A DNA stretch of 64,000 nucleotides from Shewanella gelidii (GTDB taxonomy: Bacteria > Pseudomonadota > Gammaproteobacteria > Enterobacterales > Shewanellaceae): positions 558,001 through 622,000 of the forward strand of contig NZ_BMPZ01000001.1 of NCBI RefSeq assembly GCF_014647855.1, read 5' to 3'. A program made the position numbers and the translations under genes. The notes under the pieces were generated by a model that saw only the letters and a list, made by a program, of their open reading frames with translations, had not been told where the DNA came from and ran no database searches. Below are positions 48,260-58,155 of the stretch, one piece after another (within the stretch, counting starts at the first letter, position 1; every line of letters begins with the position of its first letter).

Positions 48260-49580
48260 CTTAAAAAGACGCTACCTTCTGGTGGGCATCGGTTTAGGCC
48301 TATTAATACTTATAATTGCCATCGCACTAAAATCTCCGCCGAAACAATCGACCAATCAAAATAAAAGAACAAAAGTTGAAGTAATGACACTGGAGGAGCA
48401 ACATGTTGCGCCCATAATTACAGGTTATGGCCGAGTTGCTCCCAAACATGTTTGGCAAGCAGTTGCAGAAGTCTCCGGTAGGCTCATTTTTCGACACCCG
48501 CAATTAGAAACGGGTCGATTGCTACCTCAAGGCACAAGGTTACTGGCGATCGATCCTCTTGAGTACCAATTGCAGCTCGCTCAAGCACAAGCAAATTTCA
48601 ATGCGACCCAAGCTAAGCTAACTCAGCTTGATCAACAACAACAAAACCTTAATACAAGCTTAGAGATTGAATTACAGCGTAAAGTTTTGTCTGAACAAGA
48701 GTATGCCCGTAAGAAAACTCTCAAAAATAAAAACCTAGTTTCAAGCTCAGAGCTCGAATCACAAAAGCTCGCGCTACTCGCACAAACGAAGCAAGTCGAA
48801 GAATTACAGAACTCTCTGAAATTATTACCAGACGATCGCAAAGTCACCCAAGCCCAGCTCAGTGTCGATCAGGCGAAGCTAGAAGATGCCGAGCGACGAC
48901 TACAAAAAACAGAAATTGTTTTACCATTTGATGCTCGCATTGCTGAGATCAATATAGAACAAGACCAAGTGGTCAACATGAGTGCCGTGATGTTAACGGC
49001 TTATGAATTAGGGACTGCCGAGATTAAAGCTGAAGTTGCAATTCATGATATGCGGGCGCTGGCCAACAGTTTGCATCAAATGCCACAAAACCAGCGCCTC
49101 CCTTCGATTGAAAAGCTTGAGCTCACTGCAGAAATCCGTTTTGAGGCTGGCGATGAAGAGTTTTCCTGGCCCGCTAAAGTGACTCGTGTTGCTGAAACAG
49201 TCAACCCCAATAACGCAACCCTAGGGTTATATCTAGAAGTAGAACAGGACTTTCACCAAATCGACTTGCTCCGCAGACCCCCTTTAACCAAAGGGATGTT
49301 TGTCACGGCTCACATTCACGGTCAACCCAGTAAGCACCTTGTCGTTTCCGAAAAAGTTATTCACCAGAATATGCTTTATCAAGTCACGAAAGACAACCGA
49401 CTCAAGAAGCACTCCCTAAAAGTGCTGTTTCGGACGCCAAAACACGTGGCGATTGAAACAAATCTCACCGCAGGTGATCGGATTGTTGTCAATGATATTA
49501 TCCCAGCAATTGATGGCATGGCGTTAAGCATTATTCAAGCCCCTGATTCCAATGACTCCCAGCAGGGAGGTGCCCAGTGA
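48252..49580 (+). CDS. RND efflux periplasmic adaptor (membrane fusion protein)
   Basis: About 442 residues. An N-terminal membrane anchor (YLLVGIGLGLLILIIAIAL) is followed by a split lipoyl/barrel-sandwich domain (HVWQAVAEVSGRLIF...) around a long coiled-coil hairpin (about residues 105-215), then a beta-barrel. It links the pump to an outer-membrane channel; no TolC-type gene is adjacent. The start is ATG 48252, eight bases after AAGGA, within the end of tetR. Its stop codon overlaps the RND gene start by GTGA. Confidence 0.88.
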   Translation: MSNLKRRYLLVGIGLGLLILIIAIALKSPPKQSTNQNKRTKVEVMTLEEQHVAPIITGYGRVAPKHVWQAVAEVSGRLIFRHPQLETGRLLPQGTRLLAIDPLEYQLQLAQAQANFNATQAKLTQLDQQQQNLNTSLEIELQRKVLSEQEYARKKTLKNKNLVSSSELESQKLALLAQTKQVEELQNSLKLLPDDRKVTQAQLSVDQAKLEDAERRLQKTEIVLPFDARIAEINIEQDQVVNMSAVMLTAYELGTAEIKAEVAIHDMRALANSLHQMPQNQRLPSIEKLELTAEIRFEAGDEEFSWPAKVTRVAETVNPNNATLGLYLEVEQDFHQIDLLRRPPLTKGMFVTAHIHGQPSKHLVVSEKVIHQNMLYQVTKDNRLKKHSLKVLFRTPKHVAIETNLTAGDRIVVNDIIPAIDGMALSIIQAPDSNDSQQGGAQ

Positions 49581-52500
49581 TTGGCTATTTAACAAGACAT
49601 CCAACCTTAGCCAACTTGCTCATGCTCTCTCTTATTTTGCTTGGCCTGAGCAATTTGAGTGGTATTAAGCGTGAAACCTTTCCTGAATTCGCGCCGCCAT
49701 ATGTCATGGCCACTGTCGTTTATCCTGGAGCCTCACCGGTCGAAGTCGAAGAAAGCCTGTGTTTGCGCATGGAAGATGCTGTGGATGGCCTTAGCAACGT
49801 TGAGGAAGTAAAATGCGACGCTCAAGAAGGCGTTGCATCAATGCGTTTAAAACTCAATGAACAAGCAGACATTGGACGATTCTTAGTTGATGTGCAAACC
49901 GAAATCAATGCCATCCAAAATTTCCCGTCTCAAATTGAGCCTCCGGTCGTAAAAGAGCTCGACTGGGCAGAGCCCGTTGTTGATATTGCCATCTCAGCAG
50001 ATGCAAGTTGGCCGCACTTAAAAGCATATGCGGAAGACCTTAAGCGTAGGCTCAAGATCAATGCGGGCATAAGTTTAGTTAGCGTCAGTGGCTTTTCAGA
50101 TCATCAGCTAAGAATCGAACTCAAAGCAACGGAAATGCGCCGCCTTGGGCTTACCGCCTCAGCAATTGCAGATAAAGTCAGTCGGCAAAATGTGAAAATG
50201 CCGGCGGGGTCTATCGAACTGAAAGATAAAAATCTTTTACTGCGATTTGATGAACAAAAGATCACAGCAGAGGCGCTCGGAGAAATTATTGTCGCTTCCA
50301 CCAATGACGGTAGCACGGTGCGGCTCAAAGATATCGCAACCATAGAAGAACGATTTGAGCTTGATGAAGAACATATTTTATTCAATGACAAGCCAGCAGC
50401 CATTCTAAAAGTTCAGAAAAATAAAGCTGATGATGCCTTAAGAATTAAAGCCGTGGTCAGCGAGTTTATCGCACAAGAGCAATCTCGAGTTCCTGCAGGT
50501 ATTGAGCTGAGTTTAACGAATGACTTGTCATCTTTACTTCAAGACCGTCTCGACATGATGCTCAAAAACGGCTGGCAAGGGATCATTCTTGTGTTTTTCA
50601 GCATGTGGCTGTTTTTCTCGCTACGATATTCATTCTGGGTTTCTGCCGGACTTCCAGTCGCTTTTCTTGGCGGACTCTTCTTAATGAGTCTGTTTGGTGT
50701 ATCAATCAACGTGATGAGTTTAGTGGGCTTGTTGATGGCCATTGGTATTATGATGGATGACGCTATTGTCATTGCCGAGTCTATCGCCTCTCATGTGGAT
50801 CGAGGCTACTCAGCACATGATGCTGTGATTAAGGGTGTAAAAAAGGTCACACCAGGGGTACTTTCTTCATTTCTAACCACTGTATTTATCTTTAGCGCCA
50901 TTCTGGGGCTTGACGGGCAAATGGGAGCCGTTTTATCCGCTGTGCCAACTGTATTAATTATGGTATTGAGTATCAGCTTAATCGAAGCCTTTTTAATATT
51001 GCCAAACCATTTACACCATTCTTTAACCCACTCAGATAAACAAACTCAGTTTAAACAAGCAGCCTTCAAGACTCGTTTTCTAGCACGATTCGAACGCTTT
51101 CGTAATAAGCAACTGGTTGAAATTGTGACCCGGTTAGTGCGCTGGCGATATGCTACCGTTGGCGCCACAATTGGGATTTTATTCGCATCCGTTGCACTCG
51201 TTGCTGGCGGAATCATTAAATTTGTTCCTTTTCCTGAACTCGATGGTGATATCGCAGAAGCCCGTATTATCCTGCCCCCTGGCAGCCCGCTAAGCCAAAC
51301 CCAAATCGTTGTTGAGCGGATTATTGAAAGTGCAAAACAAACGGGAGTGCAATATCAGCAAGAGAAAGAACAAGGCCAAGTTCTCATCCAAGATATTACG
51401 GCGCAATACAACTTCAATGCCGATGCAGGAGAAAGCGGCCCGCACGTCGCGACAGTCCGGCTAGATCTATTATCTGCGGAAATAAGACAAACCCTGATAG
51501 AAGAGTTCATTCGAGACTGGCGTCAAAACACTGGGGATATTGCAGCGCCACTGTCCATGGTATTTAAGCAACCAACGATGGGCCCTGCAGGTCGGGATAT
51601 CGAGGTGAGATTACAAGGAGATGACTTAGCCGAACTCAAACAAGCTTCTGTTTCATTGCAGTCCTTTTTAGCCCAGTTCGATGGTGTTAACGGCATTCTT
51701 GACGATATGCGACCGGGCAAAGAAGAAATCAAAGTAAGCTTACGCAATGGTGCAGAGTCTTATGGAATCGACGGCCAAACCGTCGCGTCGCAACTCAGAG
51801 GAGCTTACTTCGGTCAAACCGCCGATGAGATCCAAGTGGGTCCCGAAAACATTGAAATTGACGTTCGTTTAAATACAGCGCAAGCCGGAGACCTAAATGC
51901 TTTGGCAAACTTTCCAATCATGCTCAATGACGGCAATCAAATTCCACTGTCGGCAATTGCTCATTTGCAGCACCAGCGCTCCTACGTCCGAATTCAGCGC
52001 ATTGACAGTCTGAGAACAGTCACCGTGATGGCTGACATTGATAACACCAGAGCCAATTCGACAGAGACCCTAGCAAAAGTTAAAAGCCAATGGTTACCAC
52101 GGCTTAGTGAAGATTTTCCCGGTGTACGCGTCGATTTTGAAGGTTCTGCCAAAGAGACTGCCAAAACGGGGGCATCGTTAGGTAAAGGCTTCTTGGTTGG
52201 TTTATTTGGTTTGTTCTTTATTCTGAGCTTCCAATTCAAGAGCTATCTTGAACCAACCATTGTTATGCTCGCCATTCCATTGGCACTAATTGGGGTCTTA
52301 TGGGGTCATCTTTTACTTGGGTACAGCCTATCAATGCCATCAGTAATGGGCTTTATTTCGCTCGCAGGAATCGTCGTCAACGATTCAATTTTGCTGGTGC
52401 AATATATCAGGCATCATGTCGATGAAGGCGATAGCGTAGAGCAAGCGGTCACCAGTGCTAGTCGGGAACGTTTCAGAGCGGTATTTCTCACCTCATTAAC

Positions 52501-52711
52501 TACCGCCGCGGGTTTACTGCCGTTGCTATTAGAAACCAGCTTACAAGCTCAGGTCGTGCAGCCGCTCGTCATTTCAATCGTATTTGGCATATTCGCATCA
52601 ACCTTATTGGTTCTGTTCGTGATCCCATGCGCTTACGCCATCTTGGCGGATTTTGGCAAGTTTGGGCATACGCAAAGCCCAGATAATCAAAGCGAATTAA
52701 AATCACAATAA
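49577..52711 (+). CDS. RND efflux permease (AcrB/MexF superfamily)
   Basis: 1044 residues, 12 membrane segments with two large periplasmic loops. The start is GTG 49577, overlapping the adaptor stop codon. The first segment is followed by SGIKRETFPEFAPPYVMATVVYPGASPVEVE, a typical RND opening. Segment 4 carries the paired aspartates of proton relay in GIMMDDAIVIAESIA. It exports hydrophobic or toxic compounds; the substrate is unknown. A strong hairpin terminator follows. Confidence 0.9.
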   Translation: MIGYLTRHPTLANLLMLSLILLGLSNLSGIKRETFPEFAPPYVMATVVYPGASPVEVEESLCLRMEDAVDGLSNVEEVKCDAQEGVASMRLKLNEQADIGRFLVDVQTEINAIQNFPSQIEPPVVKELDWAEPVVDIAISADASWPHLKAYAEDLKRRLKINAGISLVSVSGFSDHQLRIELKATEMRRLGLTASAIADKVSRQNVKMPAGSIELKDKNLLLRFDEQKITAEALGEIIVASTNDGSTVRLKDIATIEERFELDEEHILFNDKPAAILKVQKNKADDALRIKAVVSEFIAQEQSRVPAGIELSLTNDLSSLLQDRLDMMLKNGWQGIILVFFSMWLFFSLRYSFWVSAGLPVAFLGGLFLMSLFGVSINVMSLVGLLMAIGIMMDDAIVIAESIASHVDRGYSAHDAVIKGVKKVTPGVLSSFLTTVFIFSAILGLDGQMGAVLSAVPTVLIMVLSISLIEAFLILPNHLHHSLTHSDKQTQFKQAAFKTRFLARFERFRNKQLVEIVTRLVRWRYATVGATIGILFASVALVAGGIIKFVPFPELDGDIAEARIILPPGSPLSQTQIVVERIIESAKQTGVQYQQEKEQGQVLIQDITAQYNFNADAGESGPHVATVRLDLLSAEIRQTLIEEFIRDWRQNTGDIAAPLSMVFKQPTMGPAGRDIEVRLQGDDLAELKQASVSLQSFLAQFDGVNGILDDMRPGKEEIKVSLRNGAESYGIDGQTVASQLRGAYFGQTADEIQVGPENIEIDVRLNTAQAGDLNALANFPIMLNDGNQIPLSAIAHLQHQRSYVRIQRIDSLRTVTVMADIDNTRANSTETLAKVKSQWLPRLSEDFPGVRVDFEGSAKETAKTGASLGKGFLVGLFGLFFILSFQFKSYLEPTIVMLAIPLALIGVLWGHLLLGYSLSMPSVMGFISLAGIVVNDSILLVQYIRHHVDEGDSVEQAVTSASRERFRAVFLTSLTTAAGLLPLLLETSLQAQVVQPLVISIVFGIFASTLLVLFVIPCAYAILADFGKFGHTQSPDNQSELKSQ

Positions 52712-52715
52712 GCGC

Positions 52716-52762
52716 AAAGCTCTCTGTTCAAACCGACAAAGTGTATTTGAATAGAGAGCTTT
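52716..52762 (+). terminator. Strong hairpin terminator of the RND operon
   Basis: AAAGCTCTCTGTTCAAA pairs with TTTGAATAGAGAGCTTT (one mismatch) around a 13-base loop, directly after the RND stop codon. Confidence 0.85.
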
Positions 52763-52853
52763 CTTCATCACGATTTAAAGCGTGCCTTCGCTTATTCGAT
52801 AAACTTCGTTATTATCCACACAAGAATTCAATACATCACATGGAAGAACACTT

Positions 52854-53633
52854 TTGAGCCACTTTGTCTGGAATATTGACCCAGTCTTATTCTCCTTTAT
52901 GGGACTAAGTATCCATTGGTATGGTGCTTTATTTGCTGTCGCAATTATGTCTGGCTTCTACGTCATGAAATTCATTTACCAGCAAGAAAAACTGGATATT
53001 GAGTCACTTGATAACCTACTAATGTATTGCGTAATCGGCATTATCGTTGGGGCGAGATTGGCACACTGTATTTTCTACGATCCCGAATACTACTTTAGCC
53101 ATCCCCTTAAAATACTTGCAATCTGGGAAGGCGGTCTTGCCAGTCACGGGGGTGGCCTTGGTGCGATTCTCGCACTCTATTATTACCATAGGAAAACTAA
53201 GCTCCCTTTCTTGTTTTTACTGGATCGTCTTGCGATTGCGACCGCTATTTTTGGATTTTTCGTAAGAATGGCAAACTTTATGAATTCCGAAATTATCGGG
53301 ATACCGACACAGGTTTCATGGGCAATTGTCTTCCAAAGGATCGATTCATTGCCGCGACACCCCGCACAAGTCTATGAAGCGTTGGCTTACTTAGTTATTT
53401 TTATCGTGTTAAGCCTGCTTTATCGAGTGACACAATTAAAAGAGAGACACGGCGTACTGTTTGGTTTATTCCTCACCTTAATATTTAGTGCACGTATTGG
53501 CATTGAATTTGTAAAAGTCAAACAAGCGGCCTACGCGGATGAGCTGACTTTAAGCGCTGGTCAAATGCTTAGCGTGCCCTTTTTGTTGGTGGGATTAACG
53601 CTACTCTTATTGCCATATTTACGAAAAAACTAA
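52854..53633 (+). CDS. lgt: Prolipoprotein diacylglyceryl transferase (Lgt), atypical sequence type
   Basis: 259 residues with about seven membrane segments. It transfers diacylglycerol to the lipobox cysteine of prolipoproteins. Key features are HWYGALFAV in segment 1, the His-Gly loop SHGGGLG, and the Lgt signature FFVRMANFMNSEIIG (essential Arg and Asn). MNSEIIGIPT...RHPAQVYEALAYL and EFVKVKQ...LSAGQMLSVPF resemble Bacteroidota Lgt more than the E. coli type, and thyA is not next to it. The start is TTG 52854, with GGAAG about eight bases upstream. Confidence 0.88.
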   Translation: MSHFVWNIDPVLFSFMGLSIHWYGALFAVAIMSGFYVMKFIYQQEKLDIESLDNLLMYCVIGIIVGARLAHCIFYDPEYYFSHPLKILAIWEGGLASHGGGLGAILALYYYHRKTKLPFLFLLDRLAIATAIFGFFVRMANFMNSEIIGIPTQVSWAIVFQRIDSLPRHPAQVYEALAYLVIFIVLSLLYRVTQLKERHGVLFGLFLTLIFSARIGIEFVKVKQAAYADELTLSAGQMLSVPFLLVGLTLLLLPYLRKN

Positions 53634-53696
53634 CTTTGCACTGCCAGCCACACTATGGTGCAATGTATCGCTCAATGGATAGGAACAAGATAACAA

Positions 53697-54065
53697 ATGG
53701 CATTAACCCACGACGAAATAAAGCAAGTACTATTGGATAGTGGCTGCCGCAGTAATTTTGTGATGAAAAAAATCACAGAGTTTATGCTGCCGGAATTAAA
53801 AGAACCCATCTATTTACATGGTGATCACCTTGCGGCTCAGTTGTTAATCAGGCCTGCTTATGAGGTGTTTGTCGCAGACTTAGACTCTCTCGAAGGTGTA
53901 CATCATAAAAGTAGCTACTTCTTTAATAATGATATGACGCGATTCCCTAAAAAGCAGCACAAAGGACTCAACGAAATTCACTACGGGATGCCATTTAAAT
54001 TTGATGATTCAAAAGCTGTAGAGCGCTTTATTCAAAAAATCATCGCGATTAATAAAGGGGAGTGA
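53697..54065 (+). CDS. Small protein of unknown function, possibly DUF2002-like
   Basis: 122 residues, soluble, no signal peptide. The C terminus (HYGMPFKFDDSKAVERFIQKII) and middle (AQLLIRPAYEV) resemble what I remember of a DUF2002-type protein (HYGIPHGF...ALERF), a small cytosolic family without known function. This match is from memory and weak. ATG 53697 has AGGA upstream. It lies between lgt and glnE, 64 bp after lgt on the same strand. Confidence 0.5.
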   Translation: MALTHDEIKQVLLDSGCRSNFVMKKITEFMLPELKEPIYLHGDHLAAQLLIRPAYEVFVADLDSLEGVHHKSSYFFNNDMTRFPKKQHKGLNEIHYGMPFKFDDSKAVERFIQKIIAINKGE

Positions 54066-54088
54066 ACACTCGTCCCCCATAGACTAGA

Positions 54089-54127
54089 GCGCTTGTATTT
54101 AATTTATGAATTGACGAATACAAGCGC
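54089..54127. terminator. Hairpin between convergent small gene and glnE
   Basis: GCGCTTGTATT (54089-54099) pairs perfectly with AATACAAGCGC (54117-54127) in the gap between two convergent stop codons. No long T-run. Confidence 0.6.
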
Positions 54128-54136
54128 CCTCACAGC

Positions 54137-56989
54137 TTACCCGAGCACATCCAAATAGATCTGAGAAATGCTGGCCATTTCCTGCTCCACTTGTTCAAAC
54201 GGTAAAGTTCCCGGCAATCCCTGAAGTGTCAGACGGTGACTTTCGTTTCGCAGCTTACAATACACATGGGTCAACTGCTGCGCCATCGGAATAGAGATGA
54301 TCTCGAGCTCTGCCAACGCAGCAAAGATGCGAACATTGTCAGACCATGTGGTTAAATCTTTATATTCTGCCGCATTTGCAAGTACAAGATATTGCGCAAG
54401 AAACTCAATATCAGCAATGCCACCGCGGCTTTGCTTCAAATCAACAAACCCCGAGTCCACGTTAAGCAGGTGATCACGCATCTTGATGCGCATATCACGA
54501 ACGTCCTTGGCCAATGTTTGTTTATCACGCTCTAGCGCCAATACTTCAGAACGAATGACGCTAAAACGCGTAGACAGCGCGTTATCACCAAACATAAAGC
54601 GCGCCCTGACCAAGGCTTGATGCTCCCAGGTCCACGCTTCTTCACGCTGGTACTCTCCGAAACGCTCAATCTCACTAACCAACAGTCCTGATGCGCCTGA
54701 AGGTCTGAGGCGCATATCCACTTCATACAATTCTCCTGAGGTGGTTCGGGTCGAAAACAGGTGTAAAATTCGCTGGGCCAGTTTCAAATAGAAATGGTTT
54801 ATGTCTATTTGCCGATCGCCATTGGTATGGCCATTGACATCCGATTGGTGCAAGAACACCAAATCCAGATCGGAACCATATCCAAGCTCGATTCCACCAG
54901 CTTTACCATAACCAATCACGGCAAAACCTTTGTCCCCGCCTTTTAAGTTATCTGGTACACCGTGGCGAGTACTGACTTGCAGCCATGCCTGATTGACAAC
55001 TTGTTCAACTATCGCTTCTGCAAGGAAAGTGAGATGATCACTCACTTGCATTACGGGCAATACACCTGTGACGTCGGCTGCGGCAATTTTTAACTGTTGA
55101 GACAGCTTAAACTGTCGCAACGCTTCCATTTGCTGTTCCATATCCTCTTCAGGTACTCGCAACAAATACTGTCTTAGCTCACTGCCATAGTCATCAAGAG
55201 ACGTGACGTCATATAACTGCGAAGGATCAATCAATTCATCCAATAACATCGGGAATCGGGCAAGCTGCTTTGCAATCCAAGGACTAGCACTACACAAGCT
55301 CACCAGTTGTTGCCGTGCACCAGGGTTTTCGCATAACAACTCAAGATAAGTGGTTCGGGTTAAAATTTGATCAAGAACCTTTGAAACCGGGGCGAAAACA
55401 TCAGGAGACTGGTTTTGAACAATCAGCTCCTCCAATAGTTTGGGCATCATTTTATCGAGAGTTTCTCGACCGCGAGGACCGATGCTGCGGCGTGCAACAC
55501 TATCTCGCCAATCTCTTAAATTATGCCACAAGCTGTCATCTTCAATTTGTTGCTCAGCAAGTAATGCCAGCGCATCTTGGTCGTCGAATATTTCCCACAA
55601 TTGAGCGGTCCAATGGGCAGATTGTGGGCGACTACTATCTTCCCCCACGGTCGCATCAAAGTGGTCATGAATACGTGCCATTGCTTCATCAATTTGTTGT
55701 TTAAGCTCTTCAGCATATGGAACATTCATCGCAAAGCATAAACGTTGCCAATCCAATTCGTTATCTGGCAATGTTTGCGTTTGCTTATCGTCAAGGGCTT
55801 GCAATAAGTTCTCAACACGTCGAAGTAAGATATAGCTATGTTTAAGCTCATCAACCGCTAAATACTCAAGTTGACCTAAATCATAAAGGGTTTGAATCGC
55901 GGCAAATAGGCTTTGCTGCCTTAACGCAGGCTCTCGCCCCCCCCGCACCAGCTGAAAACTCTGCACAACAAATTCAACTTCGCGAATTCCGCCGGCCCCC
56001 AACTTAATGTTATTGGTTAACTGCCGACGACGAACCTCTTGGGCAATGAGTTGTTTCATTTTTCGAAGTGAGTCAATCGCTGAAAAATCAATATATCGGC
56101 GATACACAAAAGGTCGCAACAAGCTATGGAGCTCGTCGCTATAATTACTCCAAGGCCCTAGAGCTCGCGCTTTCACCATCGCGTAACGCTCCCAGTCTCT
56201 TCCCTGCTCTTGATAGTAATCTTCTAACGCACTAAAACTTACAACTAACGGGCCACTATCTCCGTATGGTCGCAAGCGCATATCCACCCGATACACAAAA
56301 CCATCGACAGTCACTTGATCTAACAAATTAACTAAACGCTGTCCCATCCGAATAAAAAACTGCTGATTATCAAGCGCCCTTCTCCCCCCTACGGTTTCAC
56401 CATGCTCGGGAAAGGTAAAAATTAAATCGATATCAGAAGAGAAGTTGAGCTCACGCCCACCAAGCTTGCCCATGCCCAAAATCAACAAAGGTTGTGCGTT
56501 GCCTTCACTATCTGAAGGCGTTCCATACTGCTGACACATGACACCGTAAAGCCAGTCTCGAGATTCAATCACCAGCGCTTCTGCCAAAGAAGACAAATCG
56601 AGCAGAGATTCTTGCACTGAAACGTAGCCCATAAAGTCACGCCAAGCGAGTCGCACCATTTGTAAATTTCGATATTGTCGAACTTTGGCTTTCGCTTGCT
56701 CTTCTGTCGTCACACTTTCAAGTGCAAGCTTTAATTCAGGCATAAATTGCTGGCGATCCAGCTGACTCAATCCCTGCTCAAATAGAAGGGGAATCCAATC
56801 AGGGTGCCGACAAAGCTGTGTGGCAACGAAGTCACTTAATCCTAATATGGATTTAAGTTCCTGCGACTGCTCAGATGTCAGGCACGCTTCGGGGTCGAAG
56901 CCTGTTTCAATTAAGCGCTGCCAGTAACATTCTGCAGAAGAAGAGACAAGAGCAGGCAATGCCTTGTTACTGTAATTTTCGCTCGTCAT
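54137..56989 (-). CDS. glnE: Glutamine synthetase adenylyltransferase/adenylyl-removing enzyme (GlnE)
   Basis: 950 residues. It adds AMP to, and removes it from, glutamine synthetase in response to PII. Two nucleotidyltransferase domains are present: the N-terminal one with [10 protein letters not shown] (removase) and the C-terminal one with [12 protein letters not shown] (transferase), each followed by its helical domain. Length matches E. coli GlnE (about 946). ATG 56989 has AGGA upstream. It diverges from the lipoprotein gene at 57192. Confidence 0.96.
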   Translation of the reverse strand: MTSENYSNKALPALVSSSAECYWQRLIETGFDPEACLTSEQSQELKSILGLSDFVATQLCRHPDWIPLLFEQGLSQLDRQQFMPELKLALESVTTEEQAKAKVRQYRNLQMVRLAWRDFMGYVSVQESLLDLSSLAEALVIESRDWLYGVMCQQYGTPSDSEGNAQPLLILGMGKLGGRELNFSSDIDLIFTFPEHGETVGGRRALDNQQFFIRMGQRLVNLLDQVTVDGFVYRVDMRLRPYGDSGPLVVSFSALEDYYQEQGRDWERYAMVKARALGPWSNYSDELHSLLRPFVYRRYIDFSAIDSLRKMKQLIAQEVRRRQLTNNIKLGAGGIREVEFVVQSFQLVRGGREPALRQQSLFAAIQTLYDLGQLEYLAVDELKHSYILLRRVENLLQALDDKQTQTLPDNELDWQRLCFAMNVPYAEELKQQIDEAMARIHDHFDATVGEDSSRPQSAHWTAQLWEIFDDQDALALLAEQQIEDDSLWHNLRDWRDSVARRSIGPRGRETLDKMMPKLLEELIVQNQSPDVFAPVSKVLDQILTRTTYLELLCENPGARQQLVSLCSASPWIAKQLARFPMLLDELIDPSQLYDVTSLDDYGSELRQYLLRVPEEDMEQQMEALRQFKLSQQLKIAAADVTGVLPVMQVSDHLTFLAEAIVEQVVNQAWLQVSTRHGVPDNLKGGDKGFAVIGYGKAGGIELGYGSDLDLVFLHQSDVNGHTNGDRQIDINHFYLKLAQRILHLFSTRTTSGELYEVDMRLRPSGASGLLVSEIERFGEYQREEAWTWEHQALVRARFMFGDNALSTRFSVIRSEVLALERDKQTLAKDVRDMRIKMRDHLLNVDSGFVDLKQSRGGIADIEFLAQYLVLANAAEYKDLTTWSDNVRIFAALAELEIISIPMAQQLTHVYCKLRNESHRLTLQGLPGTLPFEQVEQEMASISQIYLDVLG

Positions 56990-57014
56990 AATTATTCCTA
57001 ACTCATCAAAGGTG

Positions 57015-57044
57015 TCGACATATTATGTCAATAATGGTATAGCT
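57015..57044 (+). promoter_or_regulatory. Promoter with palindromic operator upstream of the lipoprotein-DUF350-SpeE operon
   Basis: GACATATTATGTC at 57017-57029 is a 13-bp near-perfect palindrome, identical to the one at 60887-60899. TCGACA (57015-57020) and TATAGC (57038-57043) sit 17 bases apart as possible -35 and -10 elements, so a protein bound here would block the promoter. Confidence 0.65.
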
Positions 57045-57191
57045 ATAGTTTCGAAATAAGCGCTAACAGTTTTTGCGTGCTTTCCGTGGGATTAGCGCCT
57101 AAAAAAACCAAGTGACAGAATACTATATCTTAATGTTCTGGCATACTTAGCAAAATTAAAGAACAAACCAACCCTAAACTTTGGAGACAAC

Positions 57192-58142
57192 ATGGCAGGA
57201 ATGCTCATACGTGTTCTCACAATCGTATCACTGCTATTTCTCACCGGCTGCGGTGATGATCGCGTTGATAAGATTGAAAAGTATCAACAATTGACGGAAA
57301 AAAGAGTGAGCTCTTTAGCCGATATGTTGAATAACGGCCAAATTCGCAATGCCAACTTACTCAGCCAATATGCCGATATCGTGGCGCAAGAACAGCCAAC
57401 GATAGCACCTTTGGTCTCTGAACTTGCACGGGACTCAAAAGGTTCAGGCCCGATGTTTAGTTCACTGACTCAAAGGTTAAATGAGCTTAAAGATAGCAGC
57501 AATTTTGTCGATCTTGATCAGCAATTGTCTGAAGCAGAGAACCTCTATCAAGCAACCGATCCAAGCTTGTTCAACGATATGCTTTCTGATCCGGTAAACG
57601 TCATTGCGGATATGTCCAATGGCAAACTTTCACGGGTGAATTCGATAAGCCGTGAAGCAGAAGCGCTTGCCAATAGTACCGAAGATATCGGTGCAGGCAG
57701 TCAATTGGTCGGGAACCCAAGCTACGGTCAATGGCAATCTAGCGGTGGGACGTCTTTTTGGGCGTGGTATGGCATGTATTCGATGTTCTCGAATATCATG
57801 CATGGTCCAGTCTACTATGATCGCTGGTCATCGCGCCGTGGATACAGCTATTACAACGATGTTGGACGCTACCGTTACACCTCACCAAAACAAGCCAGCG
57901 CGCAAAATAAAACCTTTGAACGCACCAAGAAGCAGTTCAGCTCGCAAGGAAAGCGTTTTGACAGCCCATATGCGAAAAAAAGAACCGGTGCGACCGCGCT
58001 ATCTCGCTCTAGCCAAAGCACACCCAAATCAAGTGCTACAGGAAAAAGTAGTCCGAAGAAGTTTCGTTCGAACTATGCCAAAGATAGCAGCTTCAGAAAT
58101 TCCAGCAGCCGCACAACCCGCGGAATTCGCCGGGGCAAATAA
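57192..58142 (+). CDS. Lipoprotein of unknown function in the YjfIJKL-type cluster
   Basis: 316 residues. Signal II peptide with lipobox FLTGC (Cys at about 20), so it is anchored in a membrane. The N-terminal 170 residues are helical. A middle Gly/Trp/Tyr-rich stretch (SSGGTSFWAWYGMYSMFSN) precedes a strongly basic Ser/Lys/Arg-rich C terminus (about 215-316) of low complexity. I do not recognise the family. ATG 57192 has GGAG five bases upstream. It is the first gene of an operon with DUF350 and the aminopropyltransferase, 13 bp before DUF350. Confidence 0.75.
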   Translation: MAGMLIRVLTIVSLLFLTGCGDDRVDKIEKYQQLTEKRVSSLADMLNNGQIRNANLLSQYADIVAQEQPTIAPLVSELARDSKGSGPMFSSLTQRLNELKDSSNFVDLDQQLSEAENLYQATDPSLFNDMLSDPVNVIADMSNGKLSRVNSISREAEALANSTEDIGAGSQLVGNPSYGQWQSSGGTSFWAWYGMYSMFSNIMHGPVYYDRWSSRRGYSYYNDVGRYRYTSPKQASAQNKTFERTKKQFSSQGKRFDSPYAKKRTGATALSRSSQSTPKSSATGKSSPKKFRSNYAKDSSFRNSSSRTTRGIRRGK

Positions 58143-58155
58143 CTAAGGAACTCAC

